Shown: positions 32,865-41,705, counted from the first letter of the stretch. The stretch: 64,000 nucleotides of DNA from Actinomadura terrae (GCF_022751215.1 NZ_JAICDG010000004.1:124001-188000), one strand, 5' to 3'. Translations and numbers: made by a program. Notes: a model not told the origin generated them from the sequence alone.

Positions 32865-34124
32865 GTGGCCGGTCATCTGGAGGCCGTCTCCCCCGAGACG
32901 GTGTCATCGACGGCCGAGCGGGTCGCGGCGGACGCTGACGCGTTCTCCGAGGTCCCGCATGGCCTCGAAAGTCTGTCCGTGCTGCTGGTGGAGGACGACC
33001 CGGCCGATGCGATCCTGGTCGAGGACACCCTCGCCGACACCGGCATGCGCGTCGCGCTGCGGTGGGTCCGGTCGCTGCCGGAGGCGCATGAGCCGCTGAC
33101 GGCCTCCCCGGCCCCCGACTGCGTGCTGCTCGACTTGAACCTGGGCGAGGCGCAGGGCCTGGCGGTGCTGCGGCGGGTCCTGGAGTGGGCACCGGACGCG
33201 ACGGTGGTGGTCCTGACCGGGCTGGCCGAATCGCAGGCCGGGATGGCCGCGGTCGCCGCCGGGGCGCAGGACTACCTGTTCAAGGGGCAACTGGAGCCGG
33301 ACGGCCTCGGACGGACGATCCGCTACGCCGTGCAGCGTCGTCAGGTGCAGCAGGCGGTCGCGGCGCTCCAGGTCGAGCAGATGCGGGCGCAGGAGAACGC
33401 CCGGTTGGAACGGGGGCTGCTGCCGACTCCGCGGGTGGCCGACCCGAGGCTGCGAGTGGTGGCCCGCTACCGGCCGGGACGGGCGCAGGCGCTGCTGGGC
33501 GGCGACTTCTACGACGTGATGGAGACCGACGACGGACGGGTGCACGCGGTGATCGGCGACGTGGCCGGGCACGACCCGGCGTCGGCGGCGCTCGGGGTCA
33601 GCCTGCGGGTCGGCTGGCGCTCGTTCGTCCTGGCCGGGATCCGCGGGGTCCGGCTGGTCGAGCTGCTGGAGGATCTGCTGGTCGCCGAGCGCGACGGCAC
33701 GGAGACGTTCGTCACGCTCACGACGGTGACGGCGCTCCCCGGCGAGCCCACGGCGCGGATCGTGCGTGCCGGGCATCCGGGATTCCTGGTCCACGGCGGC
33801 GGGTCGGTGCAGTTGGTCGAGCCGCCGGGCGGGCTCGGGGTCGGCATGATCCCGGGGATGGGCGCCTGGCAGGAGCACGAGATCTCCCTGCCGGACGGCG
33901 CGTCCCTGGTGCTGTTCACCGACGGCCTGTTCGAGGGGCAGATCGACGGCGACGGGCAACGCCTGGACCTGTCGGGGCTCGCCCAGCTCGCGCACCGGCA
34001 TCGCGACCGCTCCCCCGTGCGGTTCGTCGACGCGCTCATCGCCGACGTCGAGGCGGCGTCGGCTCCGCATGGCGGCCTCGACGACGATGTCGCCGTCATC
34101 CACCTGGGATGGACCCCGGCATGA
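32865..34124 (+). CDS. response regulator with C-terminal PP2C (SpoIIE-type) phosphatase
   Basis: A 419-residue protein: a receiver domain (LLVEDDPADAILVE; phosphoacceptor Asp in CVLLDLNLG; Lys in YLFKG) of about 140 residues, a coiled linker (AVAALQVEQMRAQENARLERGLLP) and a PP2C-type serine phosphatase (GGDFYDVM, VIGDVAGHD, GLDDDVAVI) with the metal-binding aspartates present. It likely dephosphorylates a STAS-domain anti-anti-sigma factor when its receiver is modified. GTG at 32865 follows GGGAGAG; the ATG at 32826 lacks one. ATGA overlap with the kinase gene. The STAS gene at 36328 is a possible substrate. Confidence 0.9.
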   Translation: MAGHLEAVSPETVSSTAERVAADADAFSEVPHGLESLSVLLVEDDPADAILVEDTLADTGMRVALRWVRSLPEAHEPLTASPAPDCVLLDLNLGEAQGLAVLRRVLEWAPDATVVVLTGLAESQAGMAAVAAGAQDYLFKGQLEPDGLGRTIRYAVQRRQVQQAVAALQVEQMRAQENARLERGLLPTPRVADPRLRVVARYRPGRAQALLGGDFYDVMETDDGRVHAVIGDVAGHDPASAALGVSLRVGWRSFVLAGIRGVRLVELLEDLLVAERDGTETFVTLTTVTALPGEPTARIVRAGHPGFLVHGGGSVQLVEPPGGLGVGMIPGMGAWQEHEISLPDGASLVLFTDGLFEGQIDGDGQRLDLSGLAQLAHRHRDRSPVRFVDALIADVEAASAPHGGLDDDVAVIHLGWTPA

Positions 34125-35845
34125 ACGCTCCGAACGACACCGGCTCCGACGACCGGGACGACCTCGTCTCCGGCGCTCGGGCCGCCGCTCTCCCCACGAA
34201 GGGCCGGCGGGGGCTGACCGTCCGGTCGTGGTTCATGCTGGCCGCGCTGATCGTCGGCGTGCTCACCGTGACCGCCGCGCTGGTGGTGCACTCCCAGCTC
34301 GATCGGACCGCCAGGGCCTCCGACCGGCTGGTGGACCGCATCGCCCCCGCCCAGATCGAGGCGGCCCGGGCGCAGATGGCCATGCTGAACCAGGAGACCG
34401 GCGTCCGCGGCTACGCCCTGTCCGGCGACCGGCAGTACCTGCGGCCCTACACCGACGGGCTGGCCACCGAGCGCCAGTCCACCGACCGGTTGCGCCGGCT
34501 GCTGGCGGACGAGCCGCGGCTGATCGCCGATGTGGAGGCCACGCGACGCGCGATCGAGATCTGGCGCCGCGACTACGGCTCCGTCGTGGTCGGGCAGGTC
34601 GCCGAGCGCGGACCCGGGAAGGACGCGTCCGCCACCGCCTCGCGCAGCAAACCGGCGTTCGACGCCGTCCGCGCCACGTGGGCCGTCCAGAACGGGCATC
34701 TGAGCGAGGCCCGCGCCGAGGGGCACGCCGAGTTGCGGCACACCCGCACCGTGCGGAACTGGACCATGGCGGGGCTGTTCGCGGTGCTGCTGCTCACCGC
34801 GGCGCTGCTGGCGGGGCTGCTGCACTACACGGTGGGACGGCCGCTGCGGATGCTGCGCGCCGCGTCCCGCCGGGTCGCCGACGGCGACTTCTCCCACGAG
34901 ATCGACGCGCACGGGCCCGCCGACGTCCGCGACGTCGCCGACGTGGTGGAGGCGATGCGGCGGCGCATCACGCTCGCGCTGGACGAGTCCACCGAGCGGG
35001 AGCGGCTGCTGCGAATCCGGACCGAGGCGCTGGACGCCCAGACGGTGGAACTCCGACGCTCCAACGCCGAACTGGAGCAGTTCGCCTACGTCGCCAGCCA
35101 CGACCTCCAGGAACCGCTGCGCAAGGTCGCCTCGTTCTCCCAGATGCTGGAGCGCCGCTACGCCGACCAGCTGGACGACCGCGCCCGCCAGTACATCGGG
35201 TTCGCCGTCGACGGCGCCAAACGCATGCAGGTGCTGATCAACGACCTGCTGACGTTCTCCCGGGTCGGCCGCCTGAACCAGCAGCGGCAGGAGATCGCGC
35301 TGCGCGCGCCGCTGGAGCGCGCCCTGGACAACCTCGACGACATCGTCACCGAGGCCGACGCCCGGGTCGAGGTGCCGGACGACCTGCCGACGCTCACCGC
35401 GGACCCGATGCTGCTGGCGATGCTGTGGCAGAACCTCATCGGCAACGCGATCAAGTTCCGGGACCCCGAGCGCGCGCCGGTCGTCACGATCGGCTGCGTC
35501 CGGCAGGACGACCTGTGGCATCTGACGGTCACCGACAACGGCATCGGCATCGACGCCGACTACGCCGAGAAGATCTTCGTGATCTTCCAGCGGCTGCACA
35601 GCCGCGAGGCCTACAGCGGGACGGGCATCGGCCTCGCGCTCTGCAAGAAGATCGTCGAGTACCACGGCGGCCGGATCTGGCTCGATCCCGACCACGGCGA
35701 CGGGGCCCGCTTCCACTTCACCCTCGCCGCCGACCCGGACCCGGAGGCCCCCGACGAGCCCGCCGTCACCGACAGCGTGCCCGCCGCCGGTACGGTGAAC
35801 GACGGTCCGTCAACCACCCCCGACCCGCAAGGAGCGACCCGATGA
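34121..35845 (+). CDS. membrane histidine kinase with CHASE3-like sensor and HAMP
   Basis: A 574-residue sensor kinase. Two membrane segments (about 36-54 and 215-235) flank a helical extracytoplasmic CHASE3-like domain (MLNQETGVRGYALSGDRQYL). HAMP follows, then a DHp helix with the phospho-His (ASHDLQEPLRKVASF) and a HATPase domain (NLIGNAIKFRD, TDNGIGID, GTGIGLAL). The DHp/HATPase style is that of kinases paired with Rcp1-like single-domain regulators. Overlaps of ATGA on both sides tie it to the phosphatase and the response regulator, so the three are made in balance. The signal is unknown. Confidence 0.92.
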   Translation: MNAPNDTGSDDRDDLVSGARAAALPTKGRRGLTVRSWFMLAALIVGVLTVTAALVVHSQLDRTARASDRLVDRIAPAQIEAARAQMAMLNQETGVRGYALSGDRQYLRPYTDGLATERQSTDRLRRLLADEPRLIADVEATRRAIEIWRRDYGSVVVGQVAERGPGKDASATASRSKPAFDAVRATWAVQNGHLSEARAEGHAELRHTRTVRNWTMAGLFAVLLLTAALLAGLLHYTVGRPLRMLRAASRRVADGDFSHEIDAHGPADVRDVADVVEAMRRRITLALDESTERERLLRIRTEALDAQTVELRRSNAELEQFAYVASHDLQEPLRKVASFSQMLERRYADQLDDRARQYIGFAVDGAKRMQVLINDLLTFSRVGRLNQQRQEIALRAPLERALDNLDDIVTEADARVEVPDDLPTLTADPMLLAMLWQNLIGNAIKFRDPERAPVVTIGCVRQDDLWHLTVTDNGIGIDADYAEKIFVIFQRLHSREAYSGTGIGLALCKKIVEYHGGRIWLDPDHGDGARFHFTLAADPDPEAPDEPAVTDSVPAAGTVNDGPSTTPDPQGATR

Positions 35846-36288
35846 GCGATGCCGCCGTCCAGCCGATCACCGTCCTGCTCGTCGAGGACGACCCAGGCGA
35901 CGAGCTGCTGACCCGCGAGGCGTTCGAGCACAACAAGGTCGGCAACACCCTGCACGTCGCCCGCGACGGCGACGAGGCCCTGGACTTCCTCCACCGGCGC
36001 GGCGCGCACGCCGACGCGCCGCGTCCCGACCTGATCCTGCTGGACCTCAACCTGCCCAAGCGCGACGGCCGGGAGATCCTGGAGGAGGTCAAGTCCCATG
36101 ACGACCTCTCCGCCATACCGGTGGTCGTGCTCACCACGTCGGCGGCGGAGGAGGACATCCTGCGCAGCTACGCCCTGCACGCCAACGCCTACGTCACCAA
36201 GCCCGTCGACTTCGACCAGTTCATCAACGCGGTCCGGCAGATCGACGACTTCTTCGTGACGGTCGTCCGCCTCCCCCACCGCCGCTAA
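35842..36288 (+). CDS. single-domain response regulator (Rcp1-like)
   Basis: A 148-residue receiver with no output domain: LLVEDDPGDELL acidic pocket, phosphoacceptor Asp in ILLDLNLPKRDG, VVVLTTSAAEEDI and the conserved YVTKPVD lysine. The longer loop and FDQFINAVRQIDDFF end are typical of Rcp1-like regulators that take phosphate from bacteriophytochrome-type kinases. The ATGA overlap with the kinase gene makes that kinase its partner. It may relay phosphate to other proteins such as the upstream phosphatase. Confidence 0.93.
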   Translation: MSDAAVQPITVLLVEDDPGDELLTREAFEHNKVGNTLHVARDGDEALDFLHRRGAHADAPRPDLILLDLNLPKRDGREILEEVKSHDDLSAIPVVVLTTSAAEEDILRSYALHANAYVTKPVDFDQFINAVRQIDDFFVTVVRLPHRR

Positions 36289-36327
36289 GCCCGAGGACTC
36301 CGGCGGAGGCCGGACGTCACCCGCGGC

Positions 36328-36687
36328 TCAGCTCGGGAGAGCCGACGAGACCTCGAAGACCCGCTTCAGCCCGGTCGTCTCCAGCACCTGGGCGAACCGC
36401 GCGCGCGGCCGCAGCAGCACCAGCCTGCCTCCCTCGGCGCGGATCCGCTTGAGCGCGCGGATCAGCGAGTTCAGGCCGGACGAGTCGCAGAACACCATGT
36501 CGCCGAGGTCCACCGCCACCCGCATCGGGTCGGCCTGCCTGATCGCGGCGGCGAGATGGGCGTCCAGGAGGTCGGTGACGGTGAGGTCCACCTCACCGGC
36601 CACCGTGACCACCGTCCAGTCGCCCTGCTTGAGAACCTCGAACCTGGCGCCGGCTGGACGACGAACCACCTGTGCCCCCGTGAACAT
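36328..36687 (-). CDS. STAS-domain anti-sigma factor antagonist
   Basis: A 119-residue STAS protein. It has VVTVAGEVDLTVTDLL, then VAVDLGDMVFCDSSGLNSLIRAL with the Ser that anti-sigma kinases phosphorylate (DSSG), and RARFAQVLETTGLKRVF. It should sequester an anti-sigma factor when unphosphorylated. ATG at 36687 with GAGGGT upstream is preferred over the longer frame. It is convergent with the response regulator gene and is a plausible substrate of the PP2C protein three genes away. No anti-sigma kinase is visible in the window. Confidence 0.9.
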   Translation of the reverse strand: MFTGAQVVRRPAGARFEVLKQGDWTVVTVAGEVDLTVTDLLDAHLAAAIRQADPMRVAVDLGDMVFCDSSGLNSLIRALKRIRAEGGRLVLLRPRARFAQVLETTGLKRVFEVSSALPS

Positions 36688-36928
36688 CGCAGACCCTCTT
36701 CCTCCATCCCGGGTGTCCTTGCCGCCCCTGCGGAGAATAAAAGAAACCCAGGCGGATTCTTTACCTTTCGGGCAGTCGCGGCCCCGCCGTGTCGCCTCCT
36801 CCGCCGCGCTCGGCGGGCTGGGCGAGGGGGTGCCGGATAGCGCCACTCTCCTGTAGCTAGGCGGTTACAACGCGCTGACCATGATGGACGCGCGGTGCCA
36901 CCGAGGTCCCCGGCCCGGCCTGCGGCCT

Positions 36929-36953
36929 GTTTTGTCCCTCTTTACGCGGGTAA
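36929..36953 (+). promoter_or_regulatory. SigB/SigF-like promoter before the SRPBCC genes
   Basis: GTTT at 36929-36932 and GGGTAA at 36948-36953 are 15 bp apart, fitting the GTTT-N14-16-GGGTA consensus of actinobacterial stress sigma factors. It is 42 bp before the ATG at 36995. The neighbouring STAS and phosphatase genes belong to the same kind of regulatory circuit. Confidence 0.5.
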
Positions 36954-36994
36954 CTCGGCGCCCAACTCCAGGAAGAGGGCGAGGTGACGAGGAC

Positions 36995-37780
36995 ATGAAC
37001 TTCCGGACCGGGCTCGCCGCCGGCGTGGCGACGGCGGGCGGTGTCCTGGCCGCGGTCGCCGCGCGCCGGGCCGGGCGCCGGCTCGCCGCCCGCTACGAGG
37101 CGAGGCTGGGACGTGCGGTCCGGCGGCTGGCCGTGCGGGCCGGGCACGGCGGGCCGCTCGCCAAGGCCGCGCTGGCCGGGGCGCGGGCGCTCGCGGCGGG
37201 CAGGTCGCCGGGGCGGGCGCTGCTGAGCTTCGGCTGGACGGCGCTGAAGGAGACGCTCAAGCGGATCTTCAGCGGCGGGGGGCGCGGCGGCCCGGTCGAC
37301 ATCGTCGAGCAGATCGACGTCGGCGCGCCGTGCCGGCTGGTCTACGACCAGTGGACCCGCTTCGAGGACTTCCCGTCCTTCATGAAGAAGGTCGTGAGCG
37401 TCGCCCAGACGTCCGAGGAGAAGCTGAGCTGGAAGGCGCGGATCTTCTGGTCGAACCGGACCTGGCAGTCGACGATCGTCGAGCAGGTCCCCGACCGGCA
37501 CATCGTGTGGCGGTCCGCGGCGCCGAAGGGCCGGGTGGACGGGACCGTCAGCTTCCACGAGCTGGCGCCGGACCTGACCCGCGTCCTGCTCGTCCTGGAG
37601 TACCACCCGCGGGGGGTGTTCGAGCGGACCGGCAACCTGTGGCGCGCGCAGGGGCGCCGCGTCCGGTTGGAGCTCAAGCACTTCCGCCGCCATGTCATGG
37701 TCCGCGCGCTGACCGCCCCGGGCGAGGTCGAGGGGTGGCGCGGCGAGATTCGTGACGGCGAGGTCGTCCGGACGACCTGA
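36995..37780 (+). CDS. SRPBCC (polyketide cyclase/dehydrase-like) protein 1
   Basis: A 261-residue protein. The first 90 residues are Ala/Arg-rich with one weak hydrophobic stretch (GLAAGVATAGGVLAAVAA). The rest is an SRPBCC fold (DIVEQIDVGAPCRLVYDQWTR, FPSFMKKVVSV, HIVWRSAAPKGRVDGTVSFH, FRRHV). These stand-alone proteins bind lipids or other hydrophobic ligands; the substrate is unknown. A close paralogue follows after 52 bp. ATG at 36995 is preceded by GACGAGGAC. A SigB-like promoter lies upstream. Confidence 0.85.
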   Translation: MNFRTGLAAGVATAGGVLAAVAARRAGRRLAARYEARLGRAVRRLAVRAGHGGPLAKAALAGARALAAGRSPGRALLSFGWTALKETLKRIFSGGGRGGPVDIVEQIDVGAPCRLVYDQWTRFEDFPSFMKKVVSVAQTSEEKLSWKARIFWSNRTWQSTIVEQVPDRHIVWRSAAPKGRVDGTVSFHELAPDLTRVLLVLEYHPRGVFERTGNLWRAQGRRVRLELKHFRRHVMVRALTAPGEVEGWRGEIRDGEVVRTT

Positions 37781-37832
37781 GCGGCCCGCAGTGAGAAAGA
37801 ACCCCGAAATCCTATTCGTGCGGAGGAGCATC

Positions 37833-38894
37833 ATGAAACGCGGAACCAAGGTGGGCCCCGTGCCCATCGGTCAGATCGCGAAACGGCTGCCGGTCGGCCG
37901 GAAGGCCCCGTCCGGTCTCGGACGGATCACGCAGAACCTGCCGAGCGGCATCCCCGGTGGCAAGAAGATCGGGGCCACCGGCGGCGTCCTGCTCGGCGCC
38001 GGTGCCGCCGTCGCGGCGAGCCGCGCGATCGGCCGCCGCAACGGCGGGGGCGAGGAGCAGGAGGGGACCAAGGCCAAGAGCGGGGGCAAGGCCGCCGGTA
38101 CCGCCAAGGACACCGGCAAGGGCGCCGCGAAGGCCGCCAAGGACACCGCGAAGCAGGCCGCCGGAAAGCCCGCCGAGAAGGCCAAGGGCGTGTTCGGACG
38201 GCTGAAGGACACCGTCGGCGGCGCCCTGAAGAAGGGCGGCGGGGGCGGCAAGAAGGTGAAGGTCACCAACATCGTCGAGCACACCGACGTGGGTGCGCCG
38301 CGCCGCCTCGTCTACGACCAGTTCACGCAGTTCCAGGAATTCCCGTCCTTCATGAAGAAGGTCCTCAGCGTCGATCAGGCGGACGAGGAGAAGCTGAACT
38401 GGCAGGTGAAGATCTTCTGGTCCAAGCGGACGTGGGAGTCCACGATCATCGAGCAGGTCCCGGACGAGCACATCGTCTGGCGCTCGAAGGGCTCGAAGGG
38501 CCACGTGGACGGGACGATCAGCTTCCACGAGCTGGCACCGAACCTGACCCGCGTCCTGGTGGCGCTCGAATACCACCCGCAGGGCCTGTTCGAGCGGACC
38601 GGCAACCTCTGGCGGGCGCAGGGCCGTCGCGTCCGGCTGGAGCTCAAGCACTTCCGCCGCCACGTGATGACGCAGTCGCTGCCCCGTGCGGACGAGATCG
38701 AGGGCTGGCGCGGCGAGATCCGCGACAGCGAGGTCGTCAAGACGCATGAGGACGCGCTGAAGGAGGAGGAGAGCTCCGGCGACGACTCGAAGGCCAAGTC
38801 CGGCTCCAACTCCAGGAACAGCCGCAGGAGCAGCTCGAGGAGCCGCACCACCAAGGACAGCAAGGAGCCGGAGTACGAGGAGGCGTCCCGGTAG
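37833..38894 (+). CDS. SRPBCC protein 2 with Lys/Ala-rich histone-like segment
   Basis: A 353-residue paralogue of the upstream protein. A glycine-rich, weakly hydrophobic N-terminus (GATGGVLLGAGAAVAASRAI) is followed by a Lys/Ala repeat region (about 80-125; e.g. AAKAAKDTAKQAAGKPAEKA) like the tails of actinobacterial histone-like proteins. The SRPBCC core (VEHTDVGAPRRLVYDQFTQF, WRSKGSKGHVDGTISFHELA) is highly similar to that of copy 1. A Ser/Arg/Lys tail ends the chain. The basic parts suggest binding to DNA or to an acidic surface. ATG follows GGAGGAG. Confidence 0.85.
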   Translation: MKRGTKVGPVPIGQIAKRLPVGRKAPSGLGRITQNLPSGIPGGKKIGATGGVLLGAGAAVAASRAIGRRNGGGEEQEGTKAKSGGKAAGTAKDTGKGAAKAAKDTAKQAAGKPAEKAKGVFGRLKDTVGGALKKGGGGGKKVKVTNIVEHTDVGAPRRLVYDQFTQFQEFPSFMKKVLSVDQADEEKLNWQVKIFWSKRTWESTIIEQVPDEHIVWRSKGSKGHVDGTISFHELAPNLTRVLVALEYHPQGLFERTGNLWRAQGRRVRLELKHFRRHVMTQSLPRADEIEGWRGEIRDSEVVKTHEDALKEEESSGDDSKAKSGSNSRNSRRSSSRSRTTKDSKEPEYEEASR

Positions 38895-38921
38895 CCGACG
38901 CGGGCCCGCGGGCGGCCGGCA

Positions 38922-38948
38922 GATCATCCGGGCCCGAGCCCGGTGATC
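38922..38948. terminator. bidirectional hairpin after the SRPBCC pair
   Basis: An 11-bp stem with one bulged T: GATCATCCGGGC (from 38922) pairs with GCCCGGTGATC (to 38948), loop CCGA. It lies between the SRPBCC stop and the convergent operon ending at 39026, as expected of a shared terminator. Confidence 0.6.
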
Positions 38949-39025
38949 CTGCCGCCGCCGCCCACCCGCCTGCCCGCCGGAACGCGATCCCTCCAGTCTC
39001 CGATGAGCTGGCCTCGTTGGTGGAT

Positions 39026-39481
39026 CTAGTCGTCCACCAGGCTGAAGGATGTGCTTGCCGCCGGGGTGCTGGTGAAGGCGACCTTGGCCTGGCGTTTGCG
39101 GTTGATGACGTACTCGCCCGGGCCGATGCCGTTGGCTCCGTGCTCGTCGGTGTGGATCAGGAGGGCCGTCTGGCCTTCGGGGACCCGCAGGTATCCGACG
39201 GCGAGGTCGTCGCCTGAGCCGTCCACCCGCAGCCAGGACACCTTCGGGCTGTCGAAGCCGGGGTGGAGCCAGTGGGTGTTGCCGGTTCCCTCACCGCGGA
39301 CGACCTGCACCCCCTCCGCCGGGACGGTCCGCCAGTCCTTGGAGCGGGGGGCGCCGGTGGGGAGTACCAGCAGGTCTCCCTGGGCCTGCGGGCCGGTCAG
39401 GACCGGGACCTCGGCGTCGGCGGTGAGGTGGCCGGGGACGGTGACGCCTATCAGGCTCAGCGCGGTCGCGTAGGTGTGCAT
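39026..39481 (-). CDS. uncharacterised 151-aa protein coupled to the DUF6745 gene
   Basis: A soluble 151-residue protein with no family I recognise. It is beta-rich and acidic, with motifs WLHPGFDSPKVSWLRVDGSG, LLIHTDEHGANGIGPGEYVI and a short basic NRKRQAK run. No signal peptide or membrane segment. ATG at 39481 follows GAGGAGAG, which overlaps the stop of the DUF6745 gene ten bases upstream, so the two are translated together. A role as partner of the DUF6745 protein is inferred from this coupling only. Confidence 0.75.
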   Translation of the reverse strand: MHTYATALSLIGVTVPGHLTADAEVPVLTGPQAQGDLLVLPTGAPRSKDWRTVPAEGVQVVRGEGTGNTHWLHPGFDSPKVSWLRVDGSGDDLAVGYLRVPEGQTALLIHTDEHGANGIGPGEYVINRKRQAKVAFTSTPAASTSFSLVDD

Positions 39482-39491
39482 CGGGCTCTCC

Positions 39492-40610
39492 TCAGGTTCG
39501 TCGTTCCAGCCGGCGGTAGACGTCCACGGGGCAGCCGTACTGCCAGGCGGCGGCTTCGACCGGATCGTCCAGGTGGCCGGGGACCGGTTCGGCGTAGTCG
39601 CGGAGGGCGCCGGATCGGTCGGGGCTGCCGTTGCGCATCACCAGCAGTCGCGCGTCGGCGTCGGGGATGTCGTACAGGCGCAGGACGGCACCGGGATTGC
39701 CGGGGTCTTCCGTTTCGGCCAGCGGTTCGAGTTCGGCTCGGGAGATGAAGGTGTCCCAGCCCATGCGTTCGATGGCCAGGCGCCGCAGCTCACTGTTCGT
39801 CGTGCGATTGATCTGCTGGATGCTCCACTGGCCGTCGAACAGTTCCTTCGGAACCAGGATGCCGTGCAGGAAGTAGTGTTCTTCGCCGTTCGGCCAGCGC
39901 AGCGCGGGGACGTCCGCCGCGTGCAGGCGGGTGTTGCCGCCGGGCAGCGCTTCGGTGTGCATGACCGACGGCGGCTCCACCACGATCGCCAGGCCGCGGA
40001 ACGTCGCGCAGGCGAACGCCCGCCCCGGAGCGCCGAAGTGGAGGCAGCCGCGTAAATCCGCGACATCGCCGCCCGGCAAGGGGGACGAAGAACTCTGGAA
40101 CACCGGGAGCAGCGAAGCCAACAGGCCTCTCCCCGGTTGCAGTCCACGCAGCCTCACCCGGTCGTCGCGCAGCTGGAACAGGTCGAAATCGTCATCTTCT
40201 TCGAGTGCCACAAAGGCGGAGAAAAGACAGCCGCAAAGGGCGAGGACGGAGCATATGGCCAGGCCTTTCGACACGTTCAGCTCGGCGATGCTCTCTCCGA
40301 CCAGCCCCGCGGCCGTGTCACTCGTGCGACTGATGAGGTAGACGCTCGCCGCGAGGGAGAAGAGGACCAGGTAGATGCAGAGCGCCGAGAGCGACAGTGC
40401 CATCGCGGACCGGCACCGGGCCCGGATACGGCCGCCGAGGGGCAGTCTCGCGGACCGGATGCTCCGGTACCGGTAACCGCGGAAGTGCTCCGGGGACTCG
40501 ACCCAGACCACGTTGCCGTGCCAGCGTTTGCGGGACGCCCGGTAGGCGTCGCGGAGACCGGCGACGATCTCGGCGCGGTCCCGGTCGGTCAGCGGCTCGG
40601 CCGATACCAT
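39492..40610 (-). CDS. DUF6745-like protein with two membrane segments
   Basis: A 372-residue protein. Residues about 65-125 hold two hydrophobic segments (ALSLSALCIYLVLFSLAAS and GLAICSVLALCGCLFSAFVA) followed by an acidic EEDDDFD patch. The C-terminal half resembles DUF6745: ALRWPNGEEHYFLHGILVP, INRTTNSELRRLAIERMGWD and AAAWQYGCPVD. Function unknown. It is the middle gene of a three-gene leftward operon, 27 bp after a Tat-exported protein and 10 bp before a small soluble protein. ATG at 40610 follows GAGGGGG. Confidence 0.7.
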   Translation of the reverse strand: MVSAEPLTDRDRAEIVAGLRDAYRASRKRWHGNVVWVESPEHFRGYRYRSIRSARLPLGGRIRARCRSAMALSLSALCIYLVLFSLAASVYLISRTSDTAAGLVGESIAELNVSKGLAICSVLALCGCLFSAFVALEEDDDFDLFQLRDDRVRLRGLQPGRGLLASLLPVFQSSSSPLPGGDVADLRGCLHFGAPGRAFACATFRGLAIVVEPPSVMHTEALPGGNTRLHAADVPALRWPNGEEHYFLHGILVPKELFDGQWSIQQINRTTNSELRRLAIERMGWDTFISRAELEPLAETEDPGNPGAVLRLYDIPDADARLLVMRNGSPDRSGALRDYAEPVPGHLDDPVEAAAWQYGCPVDVYRRLERRT

Positions 40611-40637
40611 GGCGCCCCCTCGACCCTCATGATGAGG

Positions 40638-41705
40638 TCAGTACAGCCGTTCAACAAGTGGACGGGTCGGACCGTGGTCCTTCAGGCCGGTGTAGCCGAT
40701 CGACCAGATCGTGCGTGAGCCCGGCGCCCGCACCAGGTCGCACACCCAGGCCCGTTCGTCCTCGGCCAGCGCCGAACCCTTCAAGATCGTGATCCTGCCG
40801 TTCCGGAAGTGCAGGTAACCGGTGTTGCCGCGTGACTCCCCGCCGCCGACCCAGACGCCGCCCCGGCCGTCGTCCAGCACCGACTGGCCGTAACAGGGAA
40901 AGTCCTGCGGGAGCGGGAACTCCTCCCAGTCCCCTCCCGTCCAGCGCAGCAGGGTCGCGTGGTCGAAGTCGCGGCGCAGGCCCCAGGCCAGGCGGGACGA
41001 GACGGGGCAGATGTCGGTGAAGTACCTGTACGTCGTCGGGGTCGTGCGCGCCTCCTTCCACCGGCGGCCGTCCCAGTGGATCGTGAAGGGGCGGTAGGTC
41101 ACCTCCGGATCGGGCGCCGACCCGGTCACCCAGATATCGCGGGACGTGCGTACGGCCACCCTCTCGGGGGTCGCTTTCTCCGGCATCGGAATCCGCAGCT
41201 CAACCCACTGGTCGCCCTCCCAGCGCATGACGGCGCTGCGGAGGTCCGGTTCCTCGCGGTCGGCCGCGACGGCGAGGACGGTCCCGTCCGGTGACGCCGA
41301 CAGCTTGTTCGCGACGAACGAGCCGGGGAGGCGCACCGTGCGCCACGCGCTTCCGTCCCAGTGGGAGGTCATGGGCGACTCGTAGCTGATCACCCACAGT
41401 TCGCGGCGGACGGCGGCGACGCACAGGCCGCTGCCCCGGTCGTCGTCCGGCACGTCCACGCGCTTCCATTCCCGCCCGTCCCAATGCAGCAGGATCTGGC
41501 GCGGCTTGGCCAGCCTCCATCCGGACGCCCAGGCGCCCCGGTGCGTGGCGGCGCCCTGCACGAGGAATCCGTCGCCGAGTTCGGGGAGGGGCGAGCGGCG
41601 CCACCCGGGCGCGGAGGCGTCGGCAGGGGCGGCGGCGGCCCAGCCGAGCGGGAGGGCCGCGGCGCCGGCGGCGAGGACGGTGCGGCGGCTGATCGGAGGT
41701 GTCAT
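40638..41705 (-). CDS. Tat-exported beta-propeller-like protein
   Basis: A 355-residue protein with a twin-arginine signal (PISRRTVLAAGAAALPLGWA, cleavage near ADA). The mature part has several repeats of the type HWDGREWKRV, HWDGSAWRTV, RWEGDQWVEL and HWDGRRWKEA, each followed by an A-x-D-x-x or RDIWVTG strand, which suggests a blade-like propeller of the kind seen in secreted binding proteins. No enzyme motif is visible. ATG at 41705 follows AGGAG. It heads the operon with the DUF6745 and small soluble genes and may be their extracellular partner. Confidence 0.8.
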   Translation of the reverse strand: MTPPISRRTVLAAGAAALPLGWAAAAPADASAPGWRRSPLPELGDGFLVQGAATHRGAWASGWRLAKPRQILLHWDGREWKRVDVPDDDRGSGLCVAAVRRELWVISYESPMTSHWDGSAWRTVRLPGSFVANKLSASPDGTVLAVAADREEPDLRSAVMRWEGDQWVELRIPMPEKATPERVAVRTSRDIWVTGSAPDPEVTYRPFTIHWDGRRWKEARTTPTTYRYFTDICPVSSRLAWGLRRDFDHATLLRWTGGDWEEFPLPQDFPCYGQSVLDDGRGGVWVGGGESRGNTGYLHFRNGRITILKGSALAEDERAWVCDLVRAPGSRTIWSIGYTGLKDHGPTRPLVERLY

